Below, piece after piece: positions 47,736-57,183 of a stretch of 64,000 nucleotides of DNA. Position numbers and translations under genes: made by a program. The DNA comes from Actinomycetota bacterium (GTDB lineage Bacteria; Actinomycetota; Actinomycetes; S36-B12): NCBI GenBank assembly GCA_016870195.1, contig VGCC01000009.1, forward strand, positions 1 through 64,000. The letters run 5' to 3'. Within the stretch, counting starts at the first letter, position 1, and every line of letters starts with the position of its first letter. The notes beneath the pieces are model-generated. The model saw only the letters and a program-made list of their open reading frames with translations. It was not told the origin of the DNA and did no database searches.

Positions 47736-48805
47736 GGAAGCCTCTCGCCGTCGTTACTGGTGTCGACGCGTTCGCGATGGACGGCGTGTTGATGTCTTTG
47801 ATGCTCGACCTGCCTAATGCGGTTGCCATCCGACATTCGATCGATCCGACTGCCCAGGTATTGACGCGCACCGTCAGCTCGGCAGGGGGTGTGCTTGAAA
47901 CCGAGTCGATCGACCTTGAGCACGCATGTGTGGGGTGCGCTCTGCGCGAGGACATCATTCCGACCATCGTCCGCCTCGCCCGGCAGCAGGAATGGTCCTA
48001 CGTGGTCGCCGGTTTACCACTTGCCGCGGAAGCGGATCACCTGGCTCGCGCGATTTCCCGTGATCCTCGAGTAGGTCGCCAGGTGCGCCTTGCATCCGTG
48101 CTTGCGGCCGTCACACCTGAGGAGACCCTCGAGACCCTCCTCTCGCCCACCCTTCTCGCGGATCTCAACCTGCACACTGGCCCCGGAGACGAACGTGGTG
48201 TCGGGGAGACCGCGTGCGCCCAGGTGGAGTACGCCGATGTCATCGTGACCACATCCGAGGATCAGCGGGCGCTGGACTTCCTCGGTGCTCTGGCTCGGCC
48301 GAGGGCAAACCTCATTCAGGGCTCCGAGAATCTCATCGCCGAATCCCTGATGGGATCCCGACACATCAGCAGCGAGGCACAAGCCTGGCGTGTGCCGATG
48401 ACGGCCGAGGAACTTCCCGAACGTGCTCTCGGGCATGCCTGGCGACTCGACCTGCGTTCCCAGCGCGCATTCCACCCGGAGCGCCTCATGGAGCACATGG
48501 AGGATCTGGCAGGTGGAAAGTTTCGATCGCGCGGTGTTTTCTGGGTTCCCACTCGGCCGGGTCTTGCACACCTCTGGGAGGGAACCTCGGGACAGGTGAG
48601 TATCGGCCAGCACGCGCGCTGGGGATCCGTGACACCCATAACTCGACTCGTCCTGACCGGTGTTGAGGATGTTCCCATGGGGCTGTCGGAGGTCTTCAAC
48701 TCCATGTTGTTGTCCACCGAGGAGGCATCAAGCGATGTCAGTACGTGGACCCTCGCCGAGGACGGCCTTGAACCATGGCTCGGCGACATCCATCGGGCCG
48801 CCTGA
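47732..48805 (+). CDS. COG0523/CobW-family protein lacking the P-loop
   Basis: 357 residues. Family features kept: a metal-type motif ACVGCALRED (about 70-79; compare CxCC), and a C-terminal CobW_C domain (RAFHPERLMEHMEDLAGG...RSRGVFWV). The N-terminal GxxGxGKT is replaced by TGVDAFAMDGVL, so nucleotide hydrolysis is doubtful. Similar P-loop-less relatives occur in mycobacteria (Rv0106-like), and a CobW homologue in the mycobacterial C-minus operon recruits a hibernation factor to ribosomes. Its setting among zinc-free ribosomal genes points to zinc-starvation ribosome remodelling (inference). Confidence 0.85.
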   Translation: MRKPLAVVTGVDAFAMDGVLMSLMLDLPNAVAIRHSIDPTAQVLTRTVSSAGGVLETESIDLEHACVGCALREDIIPTIVRLARQQEWSYVVAGLPLAAEADHLARAISRDPRVGRQVRLASVLAAVTPEETLETLLSPTLLADLNLHTGPGDERGVGETACAQVEYADVIVTTSEDQRALDFLGALARPRANLIQGSENLIAESLMGSRHISSEAQAWRVPMTAEELPERALGHAWRLDLRSQRAFHPERLMEHMEDLAGGKFRSRGVFWVPTRPGLAHLWEGTSGQVSIGQHARWGSVTPITRLVLTGVEDVPMGLSEVFNSMLLSTEEASSDVSTWTLAEDGLEPWLGDIHRAA

Positions 48806-48817
48806 GGGAGACGCGCC

Positions 48818-48994
48818 ATGCCAGTTCCGAAAAGAAAGATGTCGCGTAGTCGGACTCGGCATCGCCGGGCTCAGTGGTCTACGCAATCACCGACGCTCGT
48901 TCCGGTGACGATTCGGGGTCGCGAGTTTCTAATCCCCCGTCGACTCCTCAAGGCTGTGCGCCTTGGTCACATCGATCCTGAAACACTGACCTAG
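48818..48994 (+). CDS. rpmF: 50S ribosomal protein L32, zinc-independent form
   Basis: 58 residues: [20 protein letters not shown] is the L32 start, and [20 protein letters not shown] lies near the end. The usual CxxC...CxxC is gone. GAGGGAGACG upstream provides a ribosome site. Confidence 0.93.
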   Translation: MPVPKRKMSRSRTRHRRAQWSTQSPTLVPVTIRGREFLIPRRLLKAVRLGHIDPETLT

Positions 48995-49003
48995 GAGGTT
49001 GGA

Positions 49004-49258
49004 ATGCAACGCAGGCGCCGACAGGAAGCAGAGGTCAAGCGACGCGACAAGGCCCCGCTCATCCCGCCCCACGTCACCCACATTGACTACAAGGACGTGG
49101 AGTTGCTGAGGAACTTCATCTCGGATCGCGGAAAGATTCGCTCGCGGGCTGTCACCGGACTTAGTGTCCACCAGCAACGACTCGTTGCTAAGGCCGTCAA
49201 GAATGCACGAGAAATGGCACTGCTCCCGTATTCGGGTCGTTTTCCGTCGGGTCGATGA
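49004..49258 (+). CDS. rpsR: 30S ribosomal protein S18, zinc-independent form
   Basis: 84 residues from ATG 49004; AGGAGG at 48994-48999. S18 signature [42 protein letters not shown]; no cysteines. Paralogue of the housekeeping S18, which is elsewhere. Confidence 0.95.
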   Translation: MQRRRRQEAEVKRRDKAPLIPPHVTHIDYKDVELLRNFISDRGKIRSRAVTGLSVHQQRLVAKAVKNAREMALLPYSGRFPSGR

Positions 49259-49271
49259 GGAGGGCGCGGAA

Positions 49272-49394
49272 ATGAAGGTGCGGGCATCCCTGAAGTCTTT
49301 GGCGCGCCAACCCGGTGCGCAGATCGTCAAGCGCCGAGGGCGCATCTACGTCATCAATAGGAAGAACCCCCGCATGAAGGGGCGCCAGGGCTAA
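49272..49394 (+). CDS. rpmJ: 50S ribosomal protein L36, zinc-independent form
   Basis: 40 residues: [20 protein letters not shown], then [20 protein letters not shown]. The cysteines and histidine that hold zinc in classical L36 are absent. Thirteen bases after rpsR; last gene of the island. Confidence 0.94.
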   Translation: MKVRASLKSLARQPGAQIVKRRGRIYVINRKNPRMKGRQG

Positions 49395-49406
49395 GGACGC
49401 TGCCCC

Positions 49407-51575
49407 TCAACCACGTGCGGCCAGAATCATGCTGAGAGTTCGTATCGCCCCAGCCTTGTCCAACGGTTCGTTGCCATTGCCGCACTTCGGTGACTGGATG
49501 CAGCCGGGACAGCCGTCGTCACATCCGCAGTCGAGGATCGCGTCCCGGCTCGCCGCAAGCCACCCGGAGGCGACCTCGAATCCGTGCGCGGCGAAGCCTG
49601 CGCCACCGGAGTGCCCGTCGTAGATGAAGATCGTCGCGGTCCCGGTGTCGGGGTGCGCGGCGGTGGAAACACCGCCGATATCCCAACGATCGCAGGTGGC
49701 GAACAGCGGAAGCATGCCGATAGCGGCGTGCTCGGCTCCATGCACGGCGCCGGGGGTTACGGGATCGGTGATCCACTCCTCCGGGAGCGTCCACCACACA
49801 GCCTGGGTGCGCAGAATCCGCTCGGGGAGATCGAGCGTTTCCTCGCCGAGGTTCTCCCCGCTGATGCGCCGCCTCTGGAAGGACACGACCTGGTTCGTGA
49901 CATCCACCCGTCCCAGGAACATGGTCACGCCGGGACTGACGACGTGTTTCCTCTGTACATCCACGATGCGGATGTCACTGATGTCGCGGGCGATGGTGGT
50001 GTAGTCGACCTCCTCGACGCGCGCGAAGGCCACCGAGTCCACGAGATCCAACTCGGTGACGACGTGCGTCACTCCCTGATGCACGTAGACCGCGCCGGAG
50101 TGCACGGTGCTGTGTGCTGCCCCGGAATCCACGGTCCCGAGCAGCCGGCCGGTGCCCACCTCCACGACGCGGACTTCCGGTGCACCGGTTCCGCGCAGTG
50201 TCGTATCGCGGTGGGGTGCGTGCCGATGGGTCCAGAACCATCCCGTGGGTCGACGACGGAGCAGGCCCTGCTCGACGAGTTCCTCGATCACCTCTGCACT
50301 CTCCTCGGGGAAAACCTCGGAGAGATCCGCAGCGGTCAACGGCAACTCCGCTGCTGCGCAACATAGATGCGGTGCAAGCACGGCGGGATTCGCCGGATCG
50401 AAAACGGAAGTCTCGACGGGTGCATCGAGCAGCGTCTCGGGGTGATGCACCACATAACGGTCCAGCGGGTCATCGCGCGCGATGAAATGGACAAGCGCGG
50501 GAGTACTTGCCCGGCCCGCACGACCGAACTGCTGCCACACCGACGCCCGGGTCCCCGGCCAGCCCGCGGTGATCACGGAATCGAGCCCCGTGATGTCGAT
50601 GCCGAGTTCGAGGGCAGATGTCGCAGCCATGCCGATGATCGCCCCGCTGCGGAGTTGGAGTTCCAGTTCGCGCCGTTCCTCCGGGAGATAGCCGCCGCGA
50701 TAGGCGGCGATCCGTGGATCGTCGGTGCGCTGTTGCGCGCGCATCGCCGCGTACTCGACGCCGCGACGACTGCGCACGAATGCGACGGTGCTGACACCTG
50801 CATCAACTTGATGCGCGAGTAGATCGGCGGCGTAGGCGACGGCGGACATCTCCTCGCCATCGGGTCCCTCGGGCGGTGTCCGCAACACGATGGTGCGCTC
50901 GGGTGCGGGTGAGGTGTCCTCGTCGACCACGACCGCATCCAGGCCGGTCAGGCGGCGCGCGAAAGAACCGGGGTCACCCATGGTGGCCGACGCGAGGATG
51001 AACGTGGGTGCGCTGCGGTGGTGGGCAGCCACCCGGCGCACCCGGCGCAGCACCTGCGCGACGTGGGCACCGAAGACACCTCTATATACGTGCGCCTCAT
51101 CGACCACGACGTAGGCCAGGCGCCGCCAGAACCGCGACCAGCCCGCGTGATCGGGAAGCAGGGAGAAATGGAGCATGTCCGGGTTGGTCAGAATCAGCGA
51201 CGCGTGGGCGCGTGCCCAGGCACGGTGCTCCCTTGGGGAGTCACCGTCGACGGTGGCGGCCCGCACCTCGGGGAGCGCCCACTCCTCCCATGCGGCGAGT
51301 TGGTCCGCCGCCAAGGCCTTCGTCGGCGAGAGGTACAGGGCGGTCGCGCCGTCCGCGAGCGCCGTGGCGATGGGCATGGCGTAGGCGAGGGACTTGCCCG
51401 AGGCGGTGCCGGTGGCGATCACCGTCGCGTGACCCGCGTGGGCCGCCTGCGCCGCCGCCACCTGGTGGGCCCAGGGTTCGTGGCCCCAGGTCTGGCGGGC
51501 TTCCTCGGGCACCCACTCCGGCCACGGGGAGTGCCGGGCCGCACGCTCGGGTTGGGTGATGCGCACCTCGGTCAC
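49407..51575 (-). CDS. DEAD/DEAH helicase, MrfA-like (DUF1998)
   Basis: 722 residues from GTG 51575. Helicase motifs: ATGTASGKSLAY (I), VVDEAHVYRG (II), LASATMG (III), and TSALELGIDI, QFGRAGR in the second RecA domain. C-terminal DUF1998 with four cysteines (CGCDDGCPGCIQSPKC). In Bacillus, MrfA and partner MrfB repair mitomycin C damage; M. tuberculosis Rv3649 is the homologue. GACAAT (51582-51587) lies six bases before GTG. Confidence 0.9.
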   Translation of the reverse strand: MTEVRITQPERAARHSPWPEWVPEEARQTWGHEPWAHQVAAAQAAHAGHATVIATGTASGKSLAYAMPIATALADGATALYLSPTKALAADQLAAWEEWALPEVRAATVDGDSPREHRAWARAHASLILTNPDMLHFSLLPDHAGWSRFWRRLAYVVVDEAHVYRGVFGAHVAQVLRRVRRVAAHHRSAPTFILASATMGDPGSFARRLTGLDAVVVDEDTSPAPERTIVLRTPPEGPDGEEMSAVAYAADLLAHQVDAGVSTVAFVRSRRGVEYAAMRAQQRTDDPRIAAYRGGYLPEERRELELQLRSGAIIGMAATSALELGIDITGLDSVITAGWPGTRASVWQQFGRAGRASTPALVHFIARDDPLDRYVVHHPETLLDAPVETSVFDPANPAVLAPHLCCAAAELPLTAADLSEVFPEESAEVIEELVEQGLLRRRPTGWFWTHRHAPHRDTTLRGTGAPEVRVVEVGTGRLLGTVDSGAAHSTVHSGAVYVHQGVTHVVTELDLVDSVAFARVEEVDYTTIARDISDIRIVDVQRKHVVSPGVTMFLGRVDVTNQVVSFQRRRISGENLGEETLDLPERILRTQAVWWTLPEEWITDPVTPGAVHGAEHAAIGMLPLFATCDRWDIGGVSTAAHPDTGTATIFIYDGHSGGAGFAAHGFEVASGWLAASRDAILDCGCDDGCPGCIQSPKCGNGNEPLDKAGAIRTLSMILAARG

Positions 51576-51685
51576 GCCCCCATTGTCGGGTGCCCCTGTG
51601 ACGGTGTCTCAACGCTTGCATCCCCGGTGGCCGGACAGGGACTTAGATCACAGGAACCCGGGCCCGGGGGGCCCTCGGTCGTGAA

Positions 51686-51691
51686 TAGACT
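51686..51691 (+). promoter_or_regulatory. putative -10 of hppA
   Basis: TAGACT in a 170-base gap, with about 50 bases of leader to hppA. No convincing -35. A GC palindrome CCCGGGCCCGGG lies at 51657-51668. Confidence 0.35.
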
Positions 51692-51745
51692 CCACCGACC
51701 ACGACTTCGCGGGGGACTTCACCTCTGCGCGCAATAAGGAGAGCC

Positions 51746-54046
51746 ATGATCGAGTTGAGCGGTAGCAACATGACCATCATCGTCATCGTTGCCGTCATCG
51801 CACTCGCGGCACTCATCGTCGCTGCCATCCTCGTCCGCGAAGTCCTCGCGGCCAGCGAGGGCACCGCGAAGATGAAGGAGATCGCCGGGGCCGTCCAGGA
51901 GGGCGCGTCGGCATACCTCAACCGTCAGTTCAAAACCCTGGCGATCTTCGCGGTCGTCGTCTTCTTCGTTCTGTTCCTGCTTCCCGCGGAGACGAACTCC
52001 GAGCGGATCGGTCGCAGCATCTTCTTCCTTGTGGGTGCGGTCTTCTCGGCCATCACCGGATACATGGGCATGTGGCTGGCGGTGCGCGGCAACGTGCGCG
52101 TCGCGGCGGCCGCGAATGAGCAGGGCGAGAAGCCGGCGATGAAATTGGCGTTCCGTACGGGCGGCGTCGCCGGCATGTTCACGGTGGGCCTCGGCCTGTT
52201 CGGCGCAGCTCTCGTCGTCCTCGTATACCAGGGTGAGGCCCCCAAGGTCCTCGAGGGCTTCGGCTTCGGTGCGGCATTGCTCGCCATGTTCATGCGTGTC
52301 GGCGGCGGCATCTTCACCAAGGCGGCCGACGTCGGTGCAGACCTCGTCGGCAAGGTCGAGCAGGGCATCCCCGAGGACGACCCGCGCAACGCAGCAACGA
52401 TCGCGGACAACGTCGGTGACAACGTGGGTGACTGCGCCGGTATGGCGGCAGACCTCTTCGAGTCCTACGCCGTCACGCTCGTCGCCGCCCTCATCCTCGG
52501 CAAGGCCGCATTCGGCGAACTAGGTCTGGTCATTCCGCTGGTGATCCCCGCCATCGGCGTGATCACAGCCGTCATCGGCATCTTCGCGGTCTCCCCGCGC
52601 AACTCGGACCGGTCGGGCATGAGTTCCATCAACCGAGGCTTCTTCATATCCGCCGTGATATCCGCGGTACTCGTTGTGATCGCCGTGTTCGTCTGGGTCC
52701 CCTCGACGTGGGAGGAGATCAAGTCCCTCGGTGGATTGGACGAGATCCTGGGGGCCAGCACGGTGAACCCGCAGTGGTTCGTCATCATCGCGGTGGTCAT
52801 CGGCATCGTCCTGGCGGCTCTCATCCAGCAGCTCACCGCCTACTTCACCGAGACAAACCGCCGTCCCGTCGACGATGTCGCCAAGACGTCGCTCACGGGA
52901 CCGGCCACCGTCATCCTCTCCGGTATCTCGCTGGGCTTGGAGTCCGCGGTCTACTCCGCCCTGCTCATCGGTGGCGCGGTCTACGCGGCATTCCTTCTCG
53001 GCGGCGGCGCGATCCTGTTGTCACTGTTCGCGATTGCATTGGCCGGCACAGGTCTGCTCACCACGGTCGGCGTCATCGTGTCCATGGACACCTTCGGCCC
53101 GGTCTCCGATAACGCCCAGGGAATCGCGGAGATGTCTGGCGATGTCCACGGTGAGGGCGCCGCAGTGCTCACCCGCCTCGATGCGGTCGGCAATTCGACC
53201 AAGGCGATCACCAAGGGAATCGCGATCGCCACCGCGGTGCTCGCCGCAACTGCGCTCTTTGGTGCCTATCGGGATGCGATCGTCGGGGCATTCGCCGACC
53301 TCGGTGCCAACAGTGAACTCGACACCATCGCGGATCCCTTCCAGTACGACGGCATCCTCAATGTCGCGAACCCGGCGAACCTCGTCGGCCTGATCATCGG
53401 TGCGGCGGTGGTGTTCCTCTTCTCCGGTCTCGCCATCAACGCGGTATCCCGTGCAGCGGGAGCGGTGATCTTCGAAGTGCGGCGCCAGTTCCGCGAGCAC
53501 CCGGGGATCATGGCCGGCACGGAGAAGCCCGAGTACGGCAAGGTCGTCGACATCGTCACCCGCGACTCGCTGCGCGAACTCGTCACCCCGGGCATCCTCG
53601 CGGTGTTCACCCCGATCGCGGTTGGGTTCGGTCTCGGTGTCGGTGCGCTCGGCGCCTACCTGGCCGGCACCATCGCCACCGGTGTGCTCATGGCCGTGTT
53701 CCTGTCGAACTCCGGTGGAGCGTGGGACAACGCGAAGAAGTACGTCGAGGACGGGCACTTCGGTGGCAAGAAGTCCGAGGCCCACGCGGCCACGGTCATC
53801 GGCGACACCGTCGGCGATCCGTTCAAGGACACCGCGGGCCCAGCCATCAACCCGTTGATCAAGGTGATGAATCTCGTGGCGCTGTTGATCGCCCCGGCCG
53901 TCGTGGTCATGAGCGTGGGAGAGGGCGAGAACCCGGTGCTGCGCTGGTTGATCGCACTGGTCGCGACTCTCATCGTCGTCGTCGCGGTGGTCATCTCCAA
54001 GCGTCGCCCGATCGCCGTGGGGGATCAGGACGCCGTCAAGGCGTAG
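51746..54046 (+). CDS. hppA: membrane proton-pumping pyrophosphatase
   Basis: 766 residues with about 16 TM helices; AAGGAGAGCC upstream. Pyrophosphate-binding motifs DVGADLVGKVEQGIPEDDPRN and DNVGDNVGDCAGMAADLFES, and the later GDTVGDPFKDTAGPAINPLIK. The GNSTKA motif carries Lys where K+-dependent enzymes have Ala, so a K+-independent H+-pump is predicted. It conserves energy from PPi as a proton gradient. Confidence 0.96.
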   Translation: MIELSGSNMTIIVIVAVIALAALIVAAILVREVLAASEGTAKMKEIAGAVQEGASAYLNRQFKTLAIFAVVVFFVLFLLPAETNSERIGRSIFFLVGAVFSAITGYMGMWLAVRGNVRVAAAANEQGEKPAMKLAFRTGGVAGMFTVGLGLFGAALVVLVYQGEAPKVLEGFGFGAALLAMFMRVGGGIFTKAADVGADLVGKVEQGIPEDDPRNAATIADNVGDNVGDCAGMAADLFESYAVTLVAALILGKAAFGELGLVIPLVIPAIGVITAVIGIFAVSPRNSDRSGMSSINRGFFISAVISAVLVVIAVFVWVPSTWEEIKSLGGLDEILGASTVNPQWFVIIAVVIGIVLAALIQQLTAYFTETNRRPVDDVAKTSLTGPATVILSGISLGLESAVYSALLIGGAVYAAFLLGGGAILLSLFAIALAGTGLLTTVGVIVSMDTFGPVSDNAQGIAEMSGDVHGEGAAVLTRLDAVGNSTKAITKGIAIATAVLAATALFGAYRDAIVGAFADLGANSELDTIADPFQYDGILNVANPANLVGLIIGAAVVFLFSGLAINAVSRAAGAVIFEVRRQFREHPGIMAGTEKPEYGKVVDIVTRDSLRELVTPGILAVFTPIAVGFGLGVGALGAYLAGTIATGVLMAVFLSNSGGAWDNAKKYVEDGHFGGKKSEAHAATVIGDTVGDPFKDTAGPAINPLIKVMNLVALLIAPAVVVMSVGEGENPVLRWLIALVATLIVVVAVVISKRRPIAVGDQDAVKA

Positions 54047-54060
54047 TTGGACGTCAGGTG

Positions 54061-54089
54061 AGGGCCCGGTCGAGAGGAGATCGGGCCTT
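54061..54089 (+). terminator. hairpin after hppA
   Basis: Arms AGGGCCCGG and TCGGGCCTT pair with two G-U pairs around an 11-base loop, 15 bases after the stop. Confidence 0.5.
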
Positions 54090-54107
54090 CACCGATTTCT
54101 TGAAGTG

Positions 54108-54365
54108 TTAGTAGCGACGGCCCTCAGCGATAACATCGGATACAGATTCGGGTCCAGGCTTCGCCTGCTTACCGATGGTTCGTAACTCCGCGAGGATGCT
54201 GTCCACCCGGTCCTCACTCACGGGCAGTGGCGGTGTCCCGAGCGGGACGAGGTCTGCTACGTGCTTCTCATCCCTCAGGAGATGGATCGAGGCGCCTGCG
54301 TGCGCCATGTCGATGAGGATCTCGAGAGCGGCCGCTGCTTCTTCCACGTCGGCGAATACGTTCAT
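54108..54365 (-). CDS. orphan Phd/YefM antitoxin-like protein
   Basis: 85 residues from ATG 54365; longer starts are possible up to 54455. AAAALEILIDMAHAGASIHLLRDEKHVADLVPL resembles the Phd/YefM DNA-binding fold, and the C-terminal SVSDVIAEGRRY resembles the toxin-neutralising tail of such antitoxins. No toxin gene flanks it. It could be an orphan antitoxin or a regulator; confidence is limited by weak sequence resemblance. Confidence 0.5.
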   Translation of the reverse strand: MNVFADVEEAAAALEILIDMAHAGASIHLLRDEKHVADLVPLGTPPLPVSEDRVDSILAELRTIGKQAKPGPESVSDVIAEGRRY

Positions 54366-54433
54366 GGGATTACCGTAGGCGGAGGGTCCGACCGAGGGGC
54401 TGATCCGCATATCGGACGCCGTATATCCCCCTT

Positions 54434-54450
54434 CACCCCCTTCGGGGGTG
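54434..54450. other. GC-rich hairpin upstream of topA
   Basis: CACCCCC-TTC-GGGGGTG perfect inverted repeat, about 100 bases before topA and just upstream of the orphan antitoxin-like gene. Could be a terminator or an operator. Confidence 0.4.
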
Positions 54451-54550
54451 GTCACGGGAACACGCCCCGAGGACCCGCCGTCGGTTTGACAGGGGCGGGT
54501 GGCCTACCGTCAGACTCCGCCGCGTCAACCAGCCGAAGAGGGGAAAACGA

Positions 54551-57181
54551 GTGTCGGGCACATTGGTGATCGTCGAGTCACCGGCGAAGGCCAAGAAGAT
54601 CGCGGGCTATCTGGGGAATGGCTACACCGTCCTGGCCTCGGTCGGCCACGTCCGGGATCTGGCGGCCCGGGCGTCCGACCTGCCGGCCGAGGACCGCAAG
54701 AAGCCCTGGGCCAAGCTCGCGGTGAACGTCGACGACGCCTACCAGCCCCACTACGTCGTCCACGAGTCCAAGAAGCAGACCATCAAGGAGCTCAAGGCCG
54801 CGCTCAAGGACGCCGACGCATTGCTGCTGGCCACGGACGAGGATCGCGAGGGTGAGGCAATCTCCTGGCACCTGCTCGAGGTGTTGAAGCCCAAGGTGCC
54901 GGTCAAGCGGATGGTGTTCAACGAGATCACGCCCGAGGCGATCCGTGACGCCGTGTCGAACCCGCGGGAGTTGGACATGCGTCTGGTGGAGGCGCAGGAG
55001 ACCCGACGCGTGGTCGACCGGCTCTACGGCTACCCGGTGTCGGAGGTGCTGTGGAAGAAGATCGGACGCGAGGCGAAGTCGGCCGGGCGCGTGCAGTCGG
55101 TTGCGGTGCGACTCGTCGTCGATAAGGAACGTGAGCGCATCGCCTTCACCGCGTCGGGTTACTGGGATGTCGAGGGCGACTTCCTGCCAGGTCCCTTCGC
55201 CGCGACATTAACCGCCGTCGACGGCACGGCGATCGCGAGCGGATCGGACTTCGACTCCGAAGGGTCGCTGAAGCGTGCAGATGTCCTTCGTCTCGATGAG
55301 GCTGCTGCGCGGTCACTCGTGGACGGTCTCGCCTCGAAGTCCTTCACCGTGCGCTCCGTAGTGCAGCGTCCCGGTCAGCGCAAACCCAAGGCTCCGTTCA
55401 TGACTTCGACTTTGCAGCAGGAGGCCTCGGGTCGTCTCCGCTGGGGTGCACAACGCACGATGCGGGTTGCGCAGAGCCTCTACGAGAACGGCTTCATCAC
55501 CTATATGCGTACCGACTCCGTCCAGTTGTCCTCGCAGGCACTCGACGCGGCGCGGAGCCAGATCAGCGAGCTCTACGGGTCGGACTACCTCGAATCGAGC
55601 CCGCGGGTGTGGCCGAACAAGTCCAAGAACGCCCAGGAGGCGCACGAGGCGATCCGCCCGGCCGGTGATCACTTCAAGACCCCCGGTGAGTTGGCCGGGG
55701 AACTTGTGGGGGATGAGTTCGCCCTCTACGACCTCATCTGGCGGCGCACCCTCGCATCACAGATGACCAACGCCAAGGTCGCCACCACGACGGTCAAATT
55801 AGGCGCAGCGGCCAGCGATGGTCGCGATGCGGAATTCACTGCGACGGGAACCGTCATCACCTTCCCAGGATTTCTCGCGGCATTGAAGGACATCACCGAA
55901 GAGGACTCTGACGAGCGCGAGCTCCCCGGCCTCGTCGAAGGGCAGACCGTCACGGCCCAGGAGTTGCGCCCGGCGGGTCACACCACTAAGCCGCCTGCGC
56001 GCTACACCGAGGCGTCGCTCGTGGCGAAGCTCGAGGAGTTGGGAATCGGGCGCCCCTCGACGTATGCGTCGATCATGTCCACGATCCTCGATCGCGGGTA
56101 TGTCTGGAAGAAGGGCTCGGCGCTTGTGCCGAGTTTCACCGCCTTCGCTGTGATCCGCCTGCTCGAAGAGCACTTCTCCGAATTGGTCGACTACCAGTTC
56201 ACCGCCAACATGGAGGACGTCCTCGACTTGATTGCTTCGGGGGAGATCGACCGCCTCCCGCAGTTGGACGCGTTCTGGAATGGTGGCCACTCGCTCAATG
56301 CGGACTTCCGTGGGATCAAGCACCTCACCGAAGACCTTGGTGCGATCGACGCGCGGGGGATCGCCACCATGGCCATTCACGGAACCGATGCGGTGTTGCG
56401 CGTGGGTCGCTACGGCGCCTACGTGGAACGCGGTGAGGAGCGGGCCAACATCCCCATCGGCACTGCACCGGATGAGCTGACCGCGCAGTTGGCGGAGGAA
56501 TTACTGCTCGAACCTAGTGGTGACCGGGAGCTCGGCTCCGACCCGGACACCGGACTGATGATCGTCTCGAAGTCAGGTCGATACGGGCCCTACGTCAGCG
56601 AGGTGCTTCCCGAGGATGCACCGAAGAGCGCCAAGCCGCGCACCGCCTCCCTGTTCGCGTCGATGAAGCCGAGCACCGTCACCCTCGAGGAGGCCCTCCG
56701 ACTGCTGTCTCTTCCGCGTGTGATCGGGGTCGATCCCGCGGACGGTGAGGAGATCACCGTGCAGAACGGTCGATACGGTCCCTACATCACCAAGGGCAAG
56801 GACTCACGCTCACTCGAGTCCGAGGAGCAGATCTTCGAAGTGACCCTGGACCAGGCCCTCGCCCTCCTCGCGCAGCCGAAGCAGCGTCGGGGACGTGGTC
56901 AGGCGGCGGCGCCCTTGCGCGAGGTGGGTGTCGACCCTTCGACGGGCAAGACGATCGTGGTGCGGGAGGGGCGTTTCGGTGCGTACGTCACCGATGGAGA
57001 GATCAACGCGTCCCTGCGCGTGGTCGATGACCCGATGACCGTCAGCGTCGAGCGGGCCAGTGACCTGATCGCCGAGCGTCGCGCGAAGGGACCCGCCCCG
57101 CGCAAGGTCGCCAAGCGGGCTCCGCGCAAGACGACGAAGGCACCCAAGAAGAAGTCGATCCCGGTTCCCGCGAATCTCTGA
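54551..57181 (+). CDS. topA: DNA topoisomerase I
   Basis: 876 residues from GTG 54551 (GAGGGG upstream; TTGACA at 54486-54491 may be a -35). Toprim domain (VIVESPAKAKKI; TDEDREGEAISW), active tyrosine Y318 in ITYMRTDS. The C-terminus has repeated GRYGPYV-type Topo_C repeats and a Lys-rich tail instead of zinc fingers, the actinobacterial form. Relaxes negative supercoils. Followed after two bases by tmk. Confidence 0.97.
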   Translation: MSGTLVIVESPAKAKKIAGYLGNGYTVLASVGHVRDLAARASDLPAEDRKKPWAKLAVNVDDAYQPHYVVHESKKQTIKELKAALKDADALLLATDEDREGEAISWHLLEVLKPKVPVKRMVFNEITPEAIRDAVSNPRELDMRLVEAQETRRVVDRLYGYPVSEVLWKKIGREAKSAGRVQSVAVRLVVDKERERIAFTASGYWDVEGDFLPGPFAATLTAVDGTAIASGSDFDSEGSLKRADVLRLDEAAARSLVDGLASKSFTVRSVVQRPGQRKPKAPFMTSTLQQEASGRLRWGAQRTMRVAQSLYENGFITYMRTDSVQLSSQALDAARSQISELYGSDYLESSPRVWPNKSKNAQEAHEAIRPAGDHFKTPGELAGELVGDEFALYDLIWRRTLASQMTNAKVATTTVKLGAAASDGRDAEFTATGTVITFPGFLAALKDITEEDSDERELPGLVEGQTVTAQELRPAGHTTKPPARYTEASLVAKLEELGIGRPSTYASIMSTILDRGYVWKKGSALVPSFTAFAVIRLLEEHFSELVDYQFTANMEDVLDLIASGEIDRLPQLDAFWNGGHSLNADFRGIKHLTEDLGAIDARGIATMAIHGTDAVLRVGRYGAYVERGEERANIPIGTAPDELTAQLAEELLLEPSGDRELGSDPDTGLMIVSKSGRYGPYVSEVLPEDAPKSAKPRTASLFASMKPSTVTLEEALRLLSLPRVIGVDPADGEEITVQNGRYGPYITKGKDSRSLESEEQIFEVTLDQALALLAQPKQRRGRGQAAAPLREVGVDPSTGKTIVVREGRFGAYVTDGEINASLRVVDDPMTVSVERASDLIAERRAKGPAPRKVAKRAPRKTTKAPKKKSIPVPANL

Positions 57182-57183
57182 CG

